This document shows positions 3,934 through 11,888 of a DNA stretch of 11,971 nucleotides, in pieces. The translations under genes and the position numbers were made by a program. Origin of the DNA: Thermoflexia bacterium (lineage in GTDB: Bacteria > Chloroflexota > Anaerolineae > B4-G1 > SLSP01); NCBI GenBank assembly GCA_030605705.1, contig JAUWHU010000488.1:1-11971 (forward strand). Direction: 5' to 3'. Below the pieces are notes generated by a model. That model did no database searches, was not told where the DNA came from, and worked only from the letters and a program-made list of their open reading frames with translations. How positions within the stretch are numbered: the first letter of the stretch is position 1; each line of letters opens with the position of its first letter.

Positions 3934-6900
3934 CTTTAAGGAGAGGGCAAGTCACGCAAAAAATGGACCCTTCACCCACCACACTGTGTACAGAAATTTC
4001 CCCTCCCTGCGCTTCGACAAGTTCCCTGACCAGCGCCAGGCCCAGTCCCCTGCCGTTGTACTTGCTGGATGTGTCGGTTACAACCTTGTAGCCGCGTTCA
4101 AAGATGCGGGGCAGCTCATCTGCCGGGATGCCGATGCCTGTATCCGATACTTGCAGCCGGGCACATTTGGCATCCTTGTGGAGTTTTAGTGTGATGGCGC
4201 CGCCCGCCGGTGTGAATTTCAAGGCATTGCCCAGCAAATTATCCACCACACGCGCCACATTCACGGGATCGGCAAAGATCTCGACGGGGGCAGGTGTGAT
4301 TTCGGAGAGTAGGGTTAACCCGGCGGCAGCAGCTTTTACCTGGAAATCATTCAGCAGCTCCTTGACCAGTGAGACCAAATCCACCGGTTGTGGCCGCAGT
4401 TGCTTCGTCGCCATCATCAAAAAGACGTTGAGGTCTTTGATCATGGTGGAAAGCATTCGGGAGCGCCGGGCGATACTGCCCACTGCCTTTTCCTGTTGCG
4501 GTTGTAGCGGCCCTATAGCGCCATCTTCCATGAGTTCTGCCTGCAAACGGATAATGGACAAGGGGGTGCCCAATTCGTGGGAAATGTTCTGGAAGAATTC
4601 GTTCTTGGAACGGCTCAGCTGCTTAAGCCGTTTGAGGGCTGCGGCCAGCTCTTGGGCGCGTTCCTGGGCCTCGGCGAGGAGACGTGCTTTGCCGATGGCC
4701 GTCGCCAGTTGTCCGGCTAACGTCACCAGTAAGCGTTCGTCGTTGGCCGTGAAGGCGTTAAGCTGGCGACTTTCGGCGTTCAGCACGCCGATGCACTGTC
4801 CTCCCACTTGCAGCGGTACACATAGTTCCGAACGCATTTTGCCGGTCAGCGATATATAGTCCGGCTCCTGGCTCGTGTCGGCGACGCGACGGGGTTGAAC
4901 CGTCAGCGCGACCTGTCCGATGATCCCTTGCCCCAGGGGGATGGGGACAGGGGAGAATTTTCCTATGCCGATGCGGTACGAAGGATGAAAATCCAGGACG
5001 CCGGTGACGTCATTGAGGAGCAGAATACCGAAGCTGTCGGGGTAGAGAGCCTCACCGATCAAGTCGGTGGTCTGTGCGATCAGCGTGTCCTCATCGGTGA
5101 TGGCCGCGCCGACAGTGGACACCGCGTGTAAGAGAGAGAGCTCTTGAAGTTGCCGCTGGGCTGCTTCAAAGAGCTCCGCATTGCGGATGGCGACTGCGGC
5201 CTGGTCGCCCAGCAATTCCAGAGCGCGCAGCTCATTCTCATCAAAATAGTGGGGATCATCGAAGGCGATGTTCATCACCCCGATCACCTGCTCACCGATG
5301 CACAAAGGGAGCGCGGCGATGGCCCCTTTCCAGGGGGTGTCGACAAAAAGAGGGTTGGTTTCTATGTTGGGAACGACGATCCGCTGACCCGTGCGCGCGG
5401 CCAGGTAAGTGACGCCGTCTTCCCTGGGAGCGGCAAAGGGCTTATGCCGGGCCTCCCCTGCCCAGCGCGCCGCACCGAAGTGCAGTCTCTCTCCATCGTA
5501 GAGGAAGATGTGCGCGTCGGTGGCCTTGACCAGCTCGAGAGTGTGTTCCATGATGACTTGTAGCACCGGTTTCAGCTTCAGCGTGGAGGTAACGTGCAGA
5601 CTGGCCTGACGGATGGCCTGGAGTTCGGCGTTGCGTTCGCGCTCATCTGCAAAAAGCCGGGCGTTTTCGAGCACGATAGCTGCATGGGCAGCCAAAAGCT
5701 CCAGCATGTTTTGATCGTTCTGGGTGTAGGTGTGGGGCTGATAGCTTTGTGTGGAAAGCATACCGAAGACCCTGTTCCCCAATCGCAGCGGCACGGCTAA
5801 GATAGAGCGCATGTGCTCTGGATCACCAAAATGGACCACGTCAATGCCCTCCATTTGCTCCATATCGGCGATGCGCAGGGGTTTACCCGTCGTGATCACG
5901 TGTCCGCTAAGCCCTTGATCGCGGGAGAGCCGCCGTGGCTTCATGCGCCCGCTGTGGTCTACAAGGTAAACTAAATTGATGTTCTGCCGTTGTTCATCCA
6001 GCAGACTGATCACGAAGGCTTCGCTGGACATCAGCCGCGCTGTGGCCCGATGGATCGCAACATAGAGCTGCTCCATATCCAGGCCGGCCTGGGTGATTTC
6101 CTGGCTGGCCCAGTGAAGGATGGACAACCGCTGGGCGGCTTCTCTGGTAGTACGAAAGAGCCGTGCGTTTTGAATGGCGACGGCAACTTGTGCGGCCAGA
6201 GTTTCCAGAATGGCGATCTCCTGCGCCTGGATACCGTTAACGCTGTCGCTTTTGACATCCAGCACCCCGATGGTTTCTCCGTGGGCTTGCAAGGGCACGA
6301 CCAGTTCTGAGCGTACGTCGGGCAATTGTTCTGTGGGGATGTAATCGGGACATGCTTGAACGTCGGGAACGAACACGGTTTCGCCGGTTGTGGCAGCCTT
6401 GCCGGTAATGCCTTGGCCGAGCTCCAGAGTGTATCCCGGTTTGAGTGCTCCATCCACATAGCCGCCGTAGCCAGCATGAAATACCAGCCGCTCATTCTCG
6501 ATAAGGGCTATCTCTACGTTGTAGAGCTGCAAAGATTCAGCCAGCGAACGCCCGATTTCCGGGAGGAGCGTGTCCAACGTCAAGATCGCGGTGAGCCGCC
6601 GCCCGATCTCGTTGATCACGGTGAGATATTGCGCTTCGCGCCGGACCTCTCTCACATTGCGCAGTTGTTCGATGGCCGGCGCCAGTTGTCCGGCCAAGGT
6701 GACGAGCAAGCGCTCATCCGCTGCTGTGAAGGCATCGAGGTGGTTGCTTTCAGTGTTCAGCACCCCGATGATTTTTTCTCCGATTTTGATGGGAACGCAT
6801 AGCTCAGAGCGTGTCCGAGGATTGACTTTGACGTAGCTCGGTTCTTGAGTGACGTCAGAGACGCGGCGGGACTGACCATCCAGTGCGGCCGCCCCCGTCA

Positions 6901-7774
6901 GCCCTTGCCCCAGAGGGATCGTGGCGCGGCGTTCCGTCTTGGCGCCCAGCCGATATGCGGTGTGGAGGCGCAGAACGCCGGCGGCGGAATCCAGCAGTAG
7001 CACCTCAAAGTTGTCGGCATGAAGCGTTTCACCGATGAGCCGGGTTGTACGCTCCAGCAACTCCTCCTCGCTGCCGGCTTCGCTCTCGGCGACGGCGACA
7101 GTGTGCAGGAGGGTGAGCTCTCTCAAACGATGCTGCAACAGGCTCCCCACTTGTCGCAGCTCTGCCACGGTGCGCTCCAGTATGATGACCTCTCGGCTCA
7201 AGCGAGCGGCGCGCAACAACATCCCCAAGGCCATTCCCGCAGTGATGAGCAGGATCAGGTGTCCGGAAGAAGCATAGGTGATGTTGTAACGGGGAAGAGG
7301 CGGCAGCTTATTGAGCAACCCCAGGGCCAGGGTAAAGAGGCTGATGAGGCCCAACCATCTCGGCCACTTGCGCGGCATCGTGAGGCCGCCGATGAGGGCG
7401 ATTAACAAGGCCCCGCTCAAGGCGCTGGCCAGGGTGATTCCCTGAAAAAATAATTCTGTGCCGCTGTAGGCAACGATCACAGCGAGGATGAGCCAAAATC
7501 CCGAGGATTCTGTGTCGTGATGCCGTATCTGCGTGGCCCGGATGGCACATGCCAGCGCGAGGAGCAGGGGACCGCTAACGGCGAGCTGCTGCCAGGTGTG
7601 GCGCTGGAAGTAGCTGACCAGCACGAGGGCCAGCGAAATCAGCAACCCACCGACCAGTATCCGGCTCAACCATAGGACTTCCATTGCGCCCAGCTGCTGG
7701 CTATTTCTTTGCTCGGATGGTAGCATCGCTATTGGTTCTGGCACGAGCCCCTCTAACCCTTCTGCGACCCTCAA
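3926..7774 (-). CDS. Membrane sensor histidine kinase with five GAF domains
   Basis: This is a 1282-residue protein. About six hydrophobic segments (roughly residues 33-190) anchor it in the membrane. Five GAF sensor domains follow (about 220-375, 385-540, 550-705, 715-865, 875-1030), each ending in a helix such as NARLF. Next comes a HisKA dimerisation domain with His1066 in NISHELGTPLS, then the HATPase domain with the N box (N1179/N1183), DTGIGIP (D1211) and GRGLGLAL. It should autophosphorylate on His1066 and pass phosphate to an unlinked response regulator; neither a REC domain nor a regulator gene is nearby. The usual Arg of SHELRTPL is Gly1069. The start is uncertain: TTG at 7774 is only two bases from AGGAGG, while GTG (7744) and ATG (7726, residue 17) lie further in. 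The gene has its own promoter at 7830-7858. The ligand is unknown. Confidence 0.92.
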   Translation of the reverse strand: MRVAEGLEGLVPEPIAMLPSEQRNSQQLGAMEVLWLSRILVGGLLISLALVLVSYFQRHTWQQLAVSGPLLLALACAIRATQIRHHDTESSGFWLILAVIVAYSGTELFFQGITLASALSGALLIALIGGLTMPRKWPRWLGLISLFTLALGLLNKLPPLPRYNITYASSGHLILLITAGMALGMLLRAARLSREVIILERTVAELRQVGSLLQHRLRELTLLHTVAVAESEAGSEEELLERTTRLIGETLHADNFEVLLLDSAAGVLRLHTAYRLGAKTERRATIPLGQGLTGAAALDGQSRRVSDVTQEPSYVKVNPRTRSELCVPIKIGEKIIGVLNTESNHLDAFTAADERLLVTLAGQLAPAIEQLRNVREVRREAQYLTVINEIGRRLTAILTLDTLLPEIGRSLAESLQLYNVEIALIENERLVFHAGYGGYVDGALKPGYTLELGQGITGKAATTGETVFVPDVQACPDYIPTEQLPDVRSELVVPLQAHGETIGVLDVKSDSVNGIQAQEIAILETLAAQVAVAIQNARLFRTTREAAQRLSILHWASQEITQAGLDMEQLYVAIHRATARLMSSEAFVISLLDEQRQNINLVYLVDHSGRMKPRRLSRDQGLSGHVITTGKPLRIADMEQMEGIDVVHFGDPEHMRSILAVPLRLGNRVFGMLSTQSYQPHTYTQNDQNMLELLAAHAAIVLENARLFADERERNAELQAIRQASLHVTSTLKLKPVLQVIMEHTLELVKATDAHIFLYDGERLHFGAARWAGEARHKPFAAPREDGVTYLAARTGQRIVVPNIETNPLFVDTPWKGAIAALPLCIGEQVIGVMNIAFDDPHYFDENELRALELLGDQAAVAIRNAELFEAAQRQLQELSLLHAVSTVGAAITDEDTLIAQTTDLIGEALYPDSFGILLLNDVTGVLDFHPSYRIGIGKFSPVPIPLGQGIIGQVALTVQPRRVADTSQEPDYISLTGKMRSELCVPLQVGGQCIGVLNAESRQLNAFTANDERLLVTLAGQLATAIGKARLLAEAQERAQELAAALKRLKQLSRSKNEFFQNISHELGTPLSIIRLQAELMEDGAIGPLQPQQEKAVGSIARRSRMLSTMIKDLNVFLMMATKQLRPQPVDLVSLVKELLNDFQVKAAAAGLTLLSEITPAPVEIFADPVNVARVVDNLLGNALKFTPAGGAITLKLHKDAKCARLQVSDTGIGIPADELPRIFERGYKVVTDTSSKYNGRGLGLALVRELVEAQGGEISVHSVVGEGSIFCVTCPLLKEG

Positions 7775-7829
7775 TTCCTCCTTTCCTGGATGAATACCGA
7801 GGAGAAGGGGGCAGTTTGAATATAGTAAG

Positions 7830-7858
7830 ATTATACCACGGAAATACTAAAACTTCAA
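7830..7858 (-). promoter_or_regulatory. Promoter of the multi-GAF histidine kinase
   Basis: On the minus strand TTGAAG (7853-7858) precedes a perfect TATAAT (7830-7835) by 17 bases, and TGG adds an extended -10. Transcription should start near 7823, leaving a leader of about 50 nt before the TTG codon at 7774. Confidence 0.8.
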
Positions 7859-7937
7859 CCTCGTGAGGATCCGCCTTAGCAGGGCGTTCGATGGTGACTC
7901 TGCAAAATGTTGGCTACCTTGTTAAGCAGAAAATTTA

Positions 7938-8010
7938 CCACCAAGGCGCAAAGAACGCCAAGTTTTCCTGCGTTTTCTTTGCGCCTTGGCATCTTGGCGG
8001 TTTAGATTGT
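7938..8010. repeat. Palindromic dispersed-type repeat, possible rubredoxin terminator
   Basis: AAGGCGCAAAGAA on the left pairs with TTCTTTGCGCCTT on the right, and outer CCACCAAG/CTTGGCGG bases extend the symmetry. It lies just downstream of the rubredoxin stop (8038) on the minus strand and is followed there by AAATTTTC. It could end that transcript. The GGCGCAAAG style resembles, but is not the same as, the nested repeat at 1679-1796. Confidence 0.65.
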
Positions 8011-8037
8011 CGCCGCCATGGTCTCCAACACTCTGGC

Positions 8038-8199
8038 TCACTCCATTTTCTCAAACATGTCCTTGCCCACCCCGCAATCTGGACAGGTCCAGTCGTCGGG
8101 CAGGTCCTCAAAAGATGTGCCGGCTTTGATCCCGTGAGCGGTATCTCCCACCGCCGGGTCATAAACGTAACCACACACCATGCACTCCCATTTCTCCAT
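8038..8199 (-). CDS. Rubredoxin
   Basis: This 53-residue protein holds one iron on four cysteines: C6 and C9 in CMVCGYVYDP, and C39 and C42 in CPDCGVGK. Typical family residues between them include the acidic DLPDDW segment. Length and motifs match ordinary bacterial rubredoxins, small cytoplasmic one-electron carriers that often serve oxygen or superoxide reduction in anaerobes. The start ATG (8199-8197) was chosen because AGGAGG lies six bases upstream; an in-frame extension of 30 residues upstream lacks rubredoxin similarity. The gene stands alone with its own promoter (8290-8318), and its redox partner is not in this window. Confidence 0.96.
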   Translation of the reverse strand: MEKWECMVCGYVYDPAVGDTAHGIKAGTSFEDLPDDWTCPDCGVGKDMFEKME

Positions 8200-8247
8200 G
8201 ATAATCCTCCTATGCTTTTGCTGATATGGCAACTTTAGAACGTCCAG

Positions 8248-8280
8248 GGCAGCAGAAAACAGCTCTGAGGGCTGTCTGCC
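8248..8280 (-). promoter_or_regulatory. Hairpin in the rubredoxin leader
   Basis: GGCAGACAGC near the transcript start pairs with GCTGT...CTGCTGCC, with a short internal bulge and a 7-nt loop. It lies at the 5' end of the rubredoxin mRNA. Such a stem can stabilise mRNA; no U-run follows, so it is not an attenuator of the usual kind. Confidence 0.4.
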
Positions 8281-8289
8281 GCTTAACAT

Positions 8290-8318
8290 ATTCTACATTA
8301 CTGAAGTTAAACTTGCAA
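8290..8318 (-). promoter_or_regulatory. Promoter of rubredoxin
   Basis: On the minus strand TTGCAA (8313-8318) is followed after 17 bases by TAGAAT (8290-8295). The predicted start is near 8283, giving a leader of about 84 nt. Confidence 0.65.
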
Positions 8319-8336
8319 ATGTGGTCGCCCTCAAGC

Positions 8337-8357
8337 GGGCAGGGACAAGCCCTGCCC
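8337..8357. repeat. Perfect palindrome just after uvrB
   Basis: GGGCAGGG (8337-8344) and CCCTGCCC (8350-8357) form an 8-bp stem with a 5-nt loop, three bases beyond the uvrB stop codon. No U-tract follows. It may protect the 3' end of the mRNA or be a REP-like element. Confidence 0.6.
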
Positions 8358-8360
8358 CTA

Positions 8361-10376
8361 CTACGATTTCGCCCGGTCGCGCTTCCACAGTGGAGCCTTC
8401 GCTTCCAAGATGCCGCGCAGATCGAAGACTTGGTCACGCAGGGCGGCAGCCTTCTCGAATTCCCAGGCATCGGCGGCGGCGCGCATCTCCTTTTCCAGCG
8501 CGCGGATGAGCTTCTCCAGCGTGGCGGGTTCCAGTTCCTCCGGCTTGAGATCCAGTTCACTTTCTTCCTGGGAGGCCACGCGCACCCGGTCGGTGAGGTC
8601 GTGGATTTCCTTGATGATGCTCTGCGGTTCAATGCCGTGCGCCTCGTTGTACGCCTGCTGCTTCTCACGGCGCGTTTCGGTCTCGGTCATTGCGGCCTGC
8701 ATCGCGTCGGTTATCCTGTCAGCGTACATCACCACGGCGCCCTCGGTGTGCCGCGCCGCGCGCCCCATCGTCTGGACGAGGGCGGTCGCGCTGCGCAGGA
8801 ACCCCTGTTTGTCGGCGTCCAAGATCGCCACCAGGCTCACTTCCGGCAAGTCCAACCCCTCGCGCAGCAGATTGATCCCCACGACGACATCGTACTGGCC
8901 CAGGCGCAGGTCGCGCAAAATCTCCACCCGTTCGATGGTCTGTATCTCGCTATGGAGATATTGCACCTTGATCTCTAGCTCCTTCAGGTAATCCGCCAGG
9001 TCTTCGGACATCCTTTTGGTCAGCGTGGTGACCAGCACGCGCTGGCCTTTGGCGACCCGTTCCCGGATGCGTCCCACGAGGTCGTCCACCTGCCCTTTGG
9101 TGGGCAGCACAATGACCTGCGGGTCTACGATGCCGGTGGGACGGATGACTTGCGCTACCACTTGTTCGGCGCGCGCCAGTTCGTAAGGGCCGGGGGTGGC
9201 CGTGGTGTAAATGACCTGGCTCAGCCGCGCCTGGAACTCATCGAAGGTGAGCGGACGGTTATCGAGCGCGGAGGGCAGGCGGAAGCCGTAGTCCACCAGC
9301 ACCTGCTTGCGGCTGCGATCCCCCCGGTACATACCGCGCACCTGCGGGATGGTCATGTGCGATTCGTCCACGACCAGCAGAAAGTCGTCGGGAAAATAGT
9401 CCATCAGCGTCCACGGAGGGGAACCGGGCGAGCGTTGGTCCGTGTGGCGCGAGTAGTTCTCGATGCCAGAGCAGTAGCCGACCTCGCGGATCATCTCCAG
9501 GTCGTAGCGGGTGCGCTGCTCCAGTCGCTGCGCCTCCAGGAGCTTGTTCTGTGCCTGGAGCTCCACCAGCCGGGCCTCCAATTCCTCCTCGATGTCGCCC
9601 TGCGCCTGCTGGAGTTTCTCCTCAGAGGTGACGTAGTGCCGCGCCGGGAAAATCTTGATCTCTTGAGGAGTATCCAACACCTCGCCGGTGAGCGGCGCGA
9701 TCTCGGTGAGCCGCTCGATCTCATCACCCCAGAAAGAGACACGGTAGGCGGTCTCGGTGTAGGCCGGGCGGATTTCCAGCACATCGCCGCGCGCGCGGAA
9801 GGTGCCGCGCTTGAAATCTATGTCGTTGCGGCTATAGTGGATAGCTACCAGGTGACGCATCACCTTCTCGCGGCGGATCGTCTGCCCGACGCGCAGCGGC
9901 AGGATGACCTTGCCCCACTCTTCGGGGCTGCCCAGCGCGTAGATGCAGGAGACAGAGGCCACGATGAGGACGTCGCGCCGCGTGAGTACGGCGGCAGTGG
10001 ACGCCAGCCGTAGCCGTTCGATCTCATCGTTGATGTCGGCATCTTTCTCGATGTAGAGGTCGTGCTGCGGGAGATAAGCCTCCGGCTGGTAATAATCGTA
10101 GTAAGAGACGAAGTATTCGACGGCGTTCTGGGGAAACAGCTCCCGGAACTCTGCGTAGAGCTGCGCGGCCAACGTCTTGTTGTGTACCAGGATCAGCGTG
10201 GGCCTTTGCACCTGGGCGACGATGTTCGCCACGACGAAGGTCTTGCCCGTACCTGTCGCCCCTTTCAACACCTGGTGGCGATAGCCCTGGTTGATTCCCG
10301 TGACCAGTTCAGCGATCGCCTGCGGCTGGTCGCCGGTGGGCCGGAAGTTAGTTTCTAAGACGAATTGCTCACTCAT
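8361..10376 (-). CDS. uvrB: UvrABC system protein B (excinuclease subunit)
   Basis: The 671-residue protein is full length for UvrB. UvrB receives damaged DNA from UvrA, verifies the lesion with its ATPase and a beta-hairpin, and recruits UvrC for incision in nucleotide excision repair. Walker A is GATGTGKT (39-46, K45). The damage-probing hairpin region SYYDYYQPEAYLP begins near residue 91. Walker B is DESH (337-340). Helicase motifs follow in NLLREGLDLPEVSLVAILDADK and QTMGRAARH. The C-terminal UVR domain, which contacts UvrC, is about 625-660 (LEKLIRALEKEM...FEKAAALRDQ). The ATG has AGGAG upstream. The gene starts 12 bases after the methyltransferase stop on the same strand, so the two probably share a transcript. 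No SOS box is visible nearby. Confidence 0.98.
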   Translation of the reverse strand: MSEQFVLETNFRPTGDQPQAIAELVTGINQGYRHQVLKGATGTGKTFVVANIVAQVQRPTLILVHNKTLAAQLYAEFRELFPQNAVEYFVSYYDYYQPEAYLPQHDLYIEKDADINDEIERLRLASTAAVLTRRDVLIVASVSCIYALGSPEEWGKVILPLRVGQTIRREKVMRHLVAIHYSRNDIDFKRGTFRARGDVLEIRPAYTETAYRVSFWGDEIERLTEIAPLTGEVLDTPQEIKIFPARHYVTSEEKLQQAQGDIEEELEARLVELQAQNKLLEAQRLEQRTRYDLEMIREVGYCSGIENYSRHTDQRSPGSPPWTLMDYFPDDFLLVVDESHMTIPQVRGMYRGDRSRKQVLVDYGFRLPSALDNRPLTFDEFQARLSQVIYTTATPGPYELARAEQVVAQVIRPTGIVDPQVIVLPTKGQVDDLVGRIRERVAKGQRVLVTTLTKRMSEDLADYLKELEIKVQYLHSEIQTIERVEILRDLRLGQYDVVVGINLLREGLDLPEVSLVAILDADKQGFLRSATALVQTMGRAARHTEGAVVMYADRITDAMQAAMTETETRREKQQAYNEAHGIEPQSIIKEIHDLTDRVRVASQEESELDLKPEELEPATLEKLIRALEKEMRAAADAWEFEKAAALRDQVFDLRGILEAKAPLWKRDRAKS

Positions 10377-10388
10377 GGTTATCTCCTG

Positions 10389-11147
10389 CTACTTCTGCGC
10401 GACGACGAAGACACGCCCTTCCTTTTCGGGGTTATCCAGCGGCATCGTCAGCGCCTGGAGGCGAGCGAAGTGGGCGTACCGGAAGCCGGCTGCTGACAAG
10501 GCGGCGCGCACGGCAGACAGCTCGAACATGGTGTTGAAGACCGTCTCGTCAAAGCGCTCGTAACGCCCATCTTCCTGGCGCAGGAACCCCGAAATCTGTA
10601 TGTAAGCGCGTCCCTCGGCCTCCAGCACCACCCCCCGGCTGATGAGAAACAGTTCTTCGGAATCCTGCACGCTCACGCCGCCCCAACGCTGCAGGCCGAG
10701 GCGGGTGTTGAGATCGAAGATGAACCAGCCCCCTTCCAGGAGCACGGCGGCGACGGAATGGCAGCAACGTTGCAGCGACTCCAGGTCGGGCAGGTGATTG
10801 AGCGCGTCGTAGGTGGAAATCACCAGGCCGAAACGCTCCTCCAACGTGAAGTCTGCCGCGTCGCCGTGGACGAAGCGCGCCTGACCGGTAGCCAGGGCAG
10901 CGCAGGTGTTCTGCCGGGCGTAGTGCAACATCGCCGGCGAGAGATCCAACCCGGTGACGCGGTACCCGTGTTCCAGGAAGTGCCGCGCCAGTTGCCCCGT
11001 GCCGCAGCACAGATCCAGGACGGCGGCGCCGGTTTGGCCGGCGACGGTGTGAGCATAGAAATCCCGGAGGCGCGGCGCGACCTCGTTAGCAAAGCCGCCC
11101 CAGCGCAAATTATAGATGCGCGCGAATCCTTCACCGTATGCTTGCAT
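10389..11147 (-). CDS. Class I SAM-dependent methyltransferase
   Basis: This is a 252-residue soluble protein with the Rossmann-type methyltransferase signature. Motif I is LDLCCGTGQ (44-52), the acidic end of strand 2 is GLDLSPAML (66-74), the adenine-side motif is GDA (95-97), and YDALNHL (113-119) matches motif IV of small-molecule methyltransferases. It transfers methyl from S-adenosylmethionine to an unknown acceptor. The start ATG (11147-11145) is preceded by AGGAGGG at ideal spacing; an earlier in-frame ATG at 11192 lacks a site and adds no domain. It lies immediately before uvrB with a 12-nt gap and is likely co-transcribed, but the link with repair may be only positional. The substrate cannot be told from sequence. 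Confidence 0.92.
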   Translation of the reverse strand: MQAYGEGFARIYNLRWGGFANEVAPRLRDFYAHTVAGQTGAAVLDLCCGTGQLARHFLEHGYRVTGLDLSPAMLHYARQNTCAALATGQARFVHGDAADFTLEERFGLVISTYDALNHLPDLESLQRCCHSVAAVLLEGGWFIFDLNTRLGLQRWGGVSVQDSEELFLISRGVVLEAEGRAYIQISGFLRQEDGRYERFDETVFNTMFELSAVRAALSAAGFRYAHFARLQALTMPLDNPEKEGRVFVVAQK

Positions 11148-11199
11148 AGGAAACCCTCCTTGGGTATTTACGCATTGGGGCAAAAGCCGCACTTACATT

Positions 11200-11286
11200 G
11201 CTCCCAGCCCCCGTCTCGGGGGCGTCCCCTGGGCAAGTTCCTCGTCAACCCGCCCCCGGGGACGGGGGCTCAGAGCGTTTGGGAGC
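11200..11286. repeat. Long GC-rich palindromic element
   Basis: Outer arms GCTCCCA (11200-11206) and TGGGAGC (11280-11286) enclose AGCCCCCGTC...CGGGGGCG paired with CGCCCCC...GACGGGGGCT, giving an almost 20-bp inner stem around a loop of about 26 nt. No coding frame is inside. It looks like a dispersed palindromic element and would lie in the 5' leader of the methyltransferase-uvrB mRNA if transcription starts at the promoter at 11313. Confidence 0.7.
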
Positions 11287-11312
11287 AGACGTGTCACTCC
11301 TGCCATAGTGCG

Positions 11313-11342
11313 TATTTACTGTGGAAATAAATATCATCTCAA
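11313..11342 (-). promoter_or_regulatory. Possible promoter of the methyltransferase-uvrB unit
   Basis: On the minus strand TTGAGA (11337-11342) and TATTTA-complement TAAATA (11313-11318) are 18 bases apart. Both match only partly, and the site lies within a short AT-rich stretch. Confidence 0.35.
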
Positions 11343-11360
11343 TATTTCGGGGCGTTTTTT

Positions 11361-11442
11361 ACCACGGACATAGTATGGGCAGGCAGTGCCCATACTATGC
11401 TCTGTTTGTGGGCACTGTCTGCCCACACCTATGGTCTGTGGT
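11361..11442. repeat. Compact palindromic (MITE-like) repeat, copy 2
   Basis: An 82-bp element with inverted ends: ACCACGGACATAG (11361-11373) against CTATGGTCTGTGGT (11429-11442). Inside, TATGGGCAGGCAGTGCCCA is mirrored by TGGGCACTGTCTGCCCACA. The same core occurs in copy 1 (1646-1892) and copy 3 (from 11889). It is the most compact copy. It lies between the gene at 11507-11881 and the methyltransferase promoter. Confidence 0.75.
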
Positions 11443-11506
11443 GAGAATGACAGACGACGGAATGTTTCCCCCTATTTATTGAGCAGATACGCGGCAATGC
11501 TAAATG

Positions 11507-11881
11507 TTAATCCGCCCACCAACGACCTTCTCTCCCTCTCAATTCATCCAGCTCTTGCAGCGACCGGCAGAATTGCACCACTCCCGCTATCGCTTCCAGC
11601 AACTCTGCCGGCACTTCCTCTTCATCCAGTATGCCCACGACAATGGCATACGCCACTGACATATCATTTGATCCATAGTTATACTGTTTGAATAGCGCCC
11701 GCGATGGCCCCGTCTCCCACTCGTGGATTTGGTGGCTCATTTCCCCGCTGCAGATGGCCCCACGCCGCCATTCAGCAAAGTGCTGATCTAGTTTCAGCAG
11801 TTCTCGATGCAACTCTCTCTCATACGCTTCCGTCATCCATTCTCGCATCAGCCGTTTGATTGGTTTTGGATACTCTTTCAT
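11507..11881 (-). CDS. Hypothetical protein, unknown function
   Basis: The product is 124 residues, soluble and without a signal peptide. The N-terminal half is charged and helical (IKRLMREWMTEAYERELHRELLKLDQHFAEWRRG), followed by SGEMSHQIHEWETGPSR and a helix VAYAIVVGILDEEEVPAELLEAIAG. It is largely alpha-helical with no catalytic motif that I can name. Regular codon use, the ATG at 11881-11879 with an upstream AGGAGAAAGG site, and a sensible stop support a real gene. The 5' flank is a copy of the palindromic repeat that also precedes the S9 peptidase gene. No partner gene is visible in the window; its upstream side lies outside. It could be part of a small-gene module, but I see no evidence for a specific role. 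Confidence 0.8.
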   Translation of the reverse strand: MKEYPKPIKRLMREWMTEAYERELHRELLKLDQHFAEWRRGAICSGEMSHQIHEWETGPSRALFKQYNYGSNDMSVAYAIVVGILDEEEVPAELLEAIAGVVQFCRSLQELDELRGREGRWWAD

Positions 11882-11888
11882 GACCTTT

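Noticed and set aside
4104..4859. 251-codon plus-strand frame opposite the histidine kinase
   Set aside because: It is antisense to the HisKA/HATPase domains, with Ser/Arg-rich shadow composition.
8200..8289. N-terminal extension of rubredoxin to 83 residues
   Set aside because: The ideal ribosome binding site lies directly before the ATG at 8199, and the extension overlaps the leader hairpin and is unlike rubredoxins.
8226..8978. 250-codon plus-strand frame opposite uvrB
   Set aside because: It is antisense to a fully conserved UvrB reading frame and has no domain or ribosome binding site.
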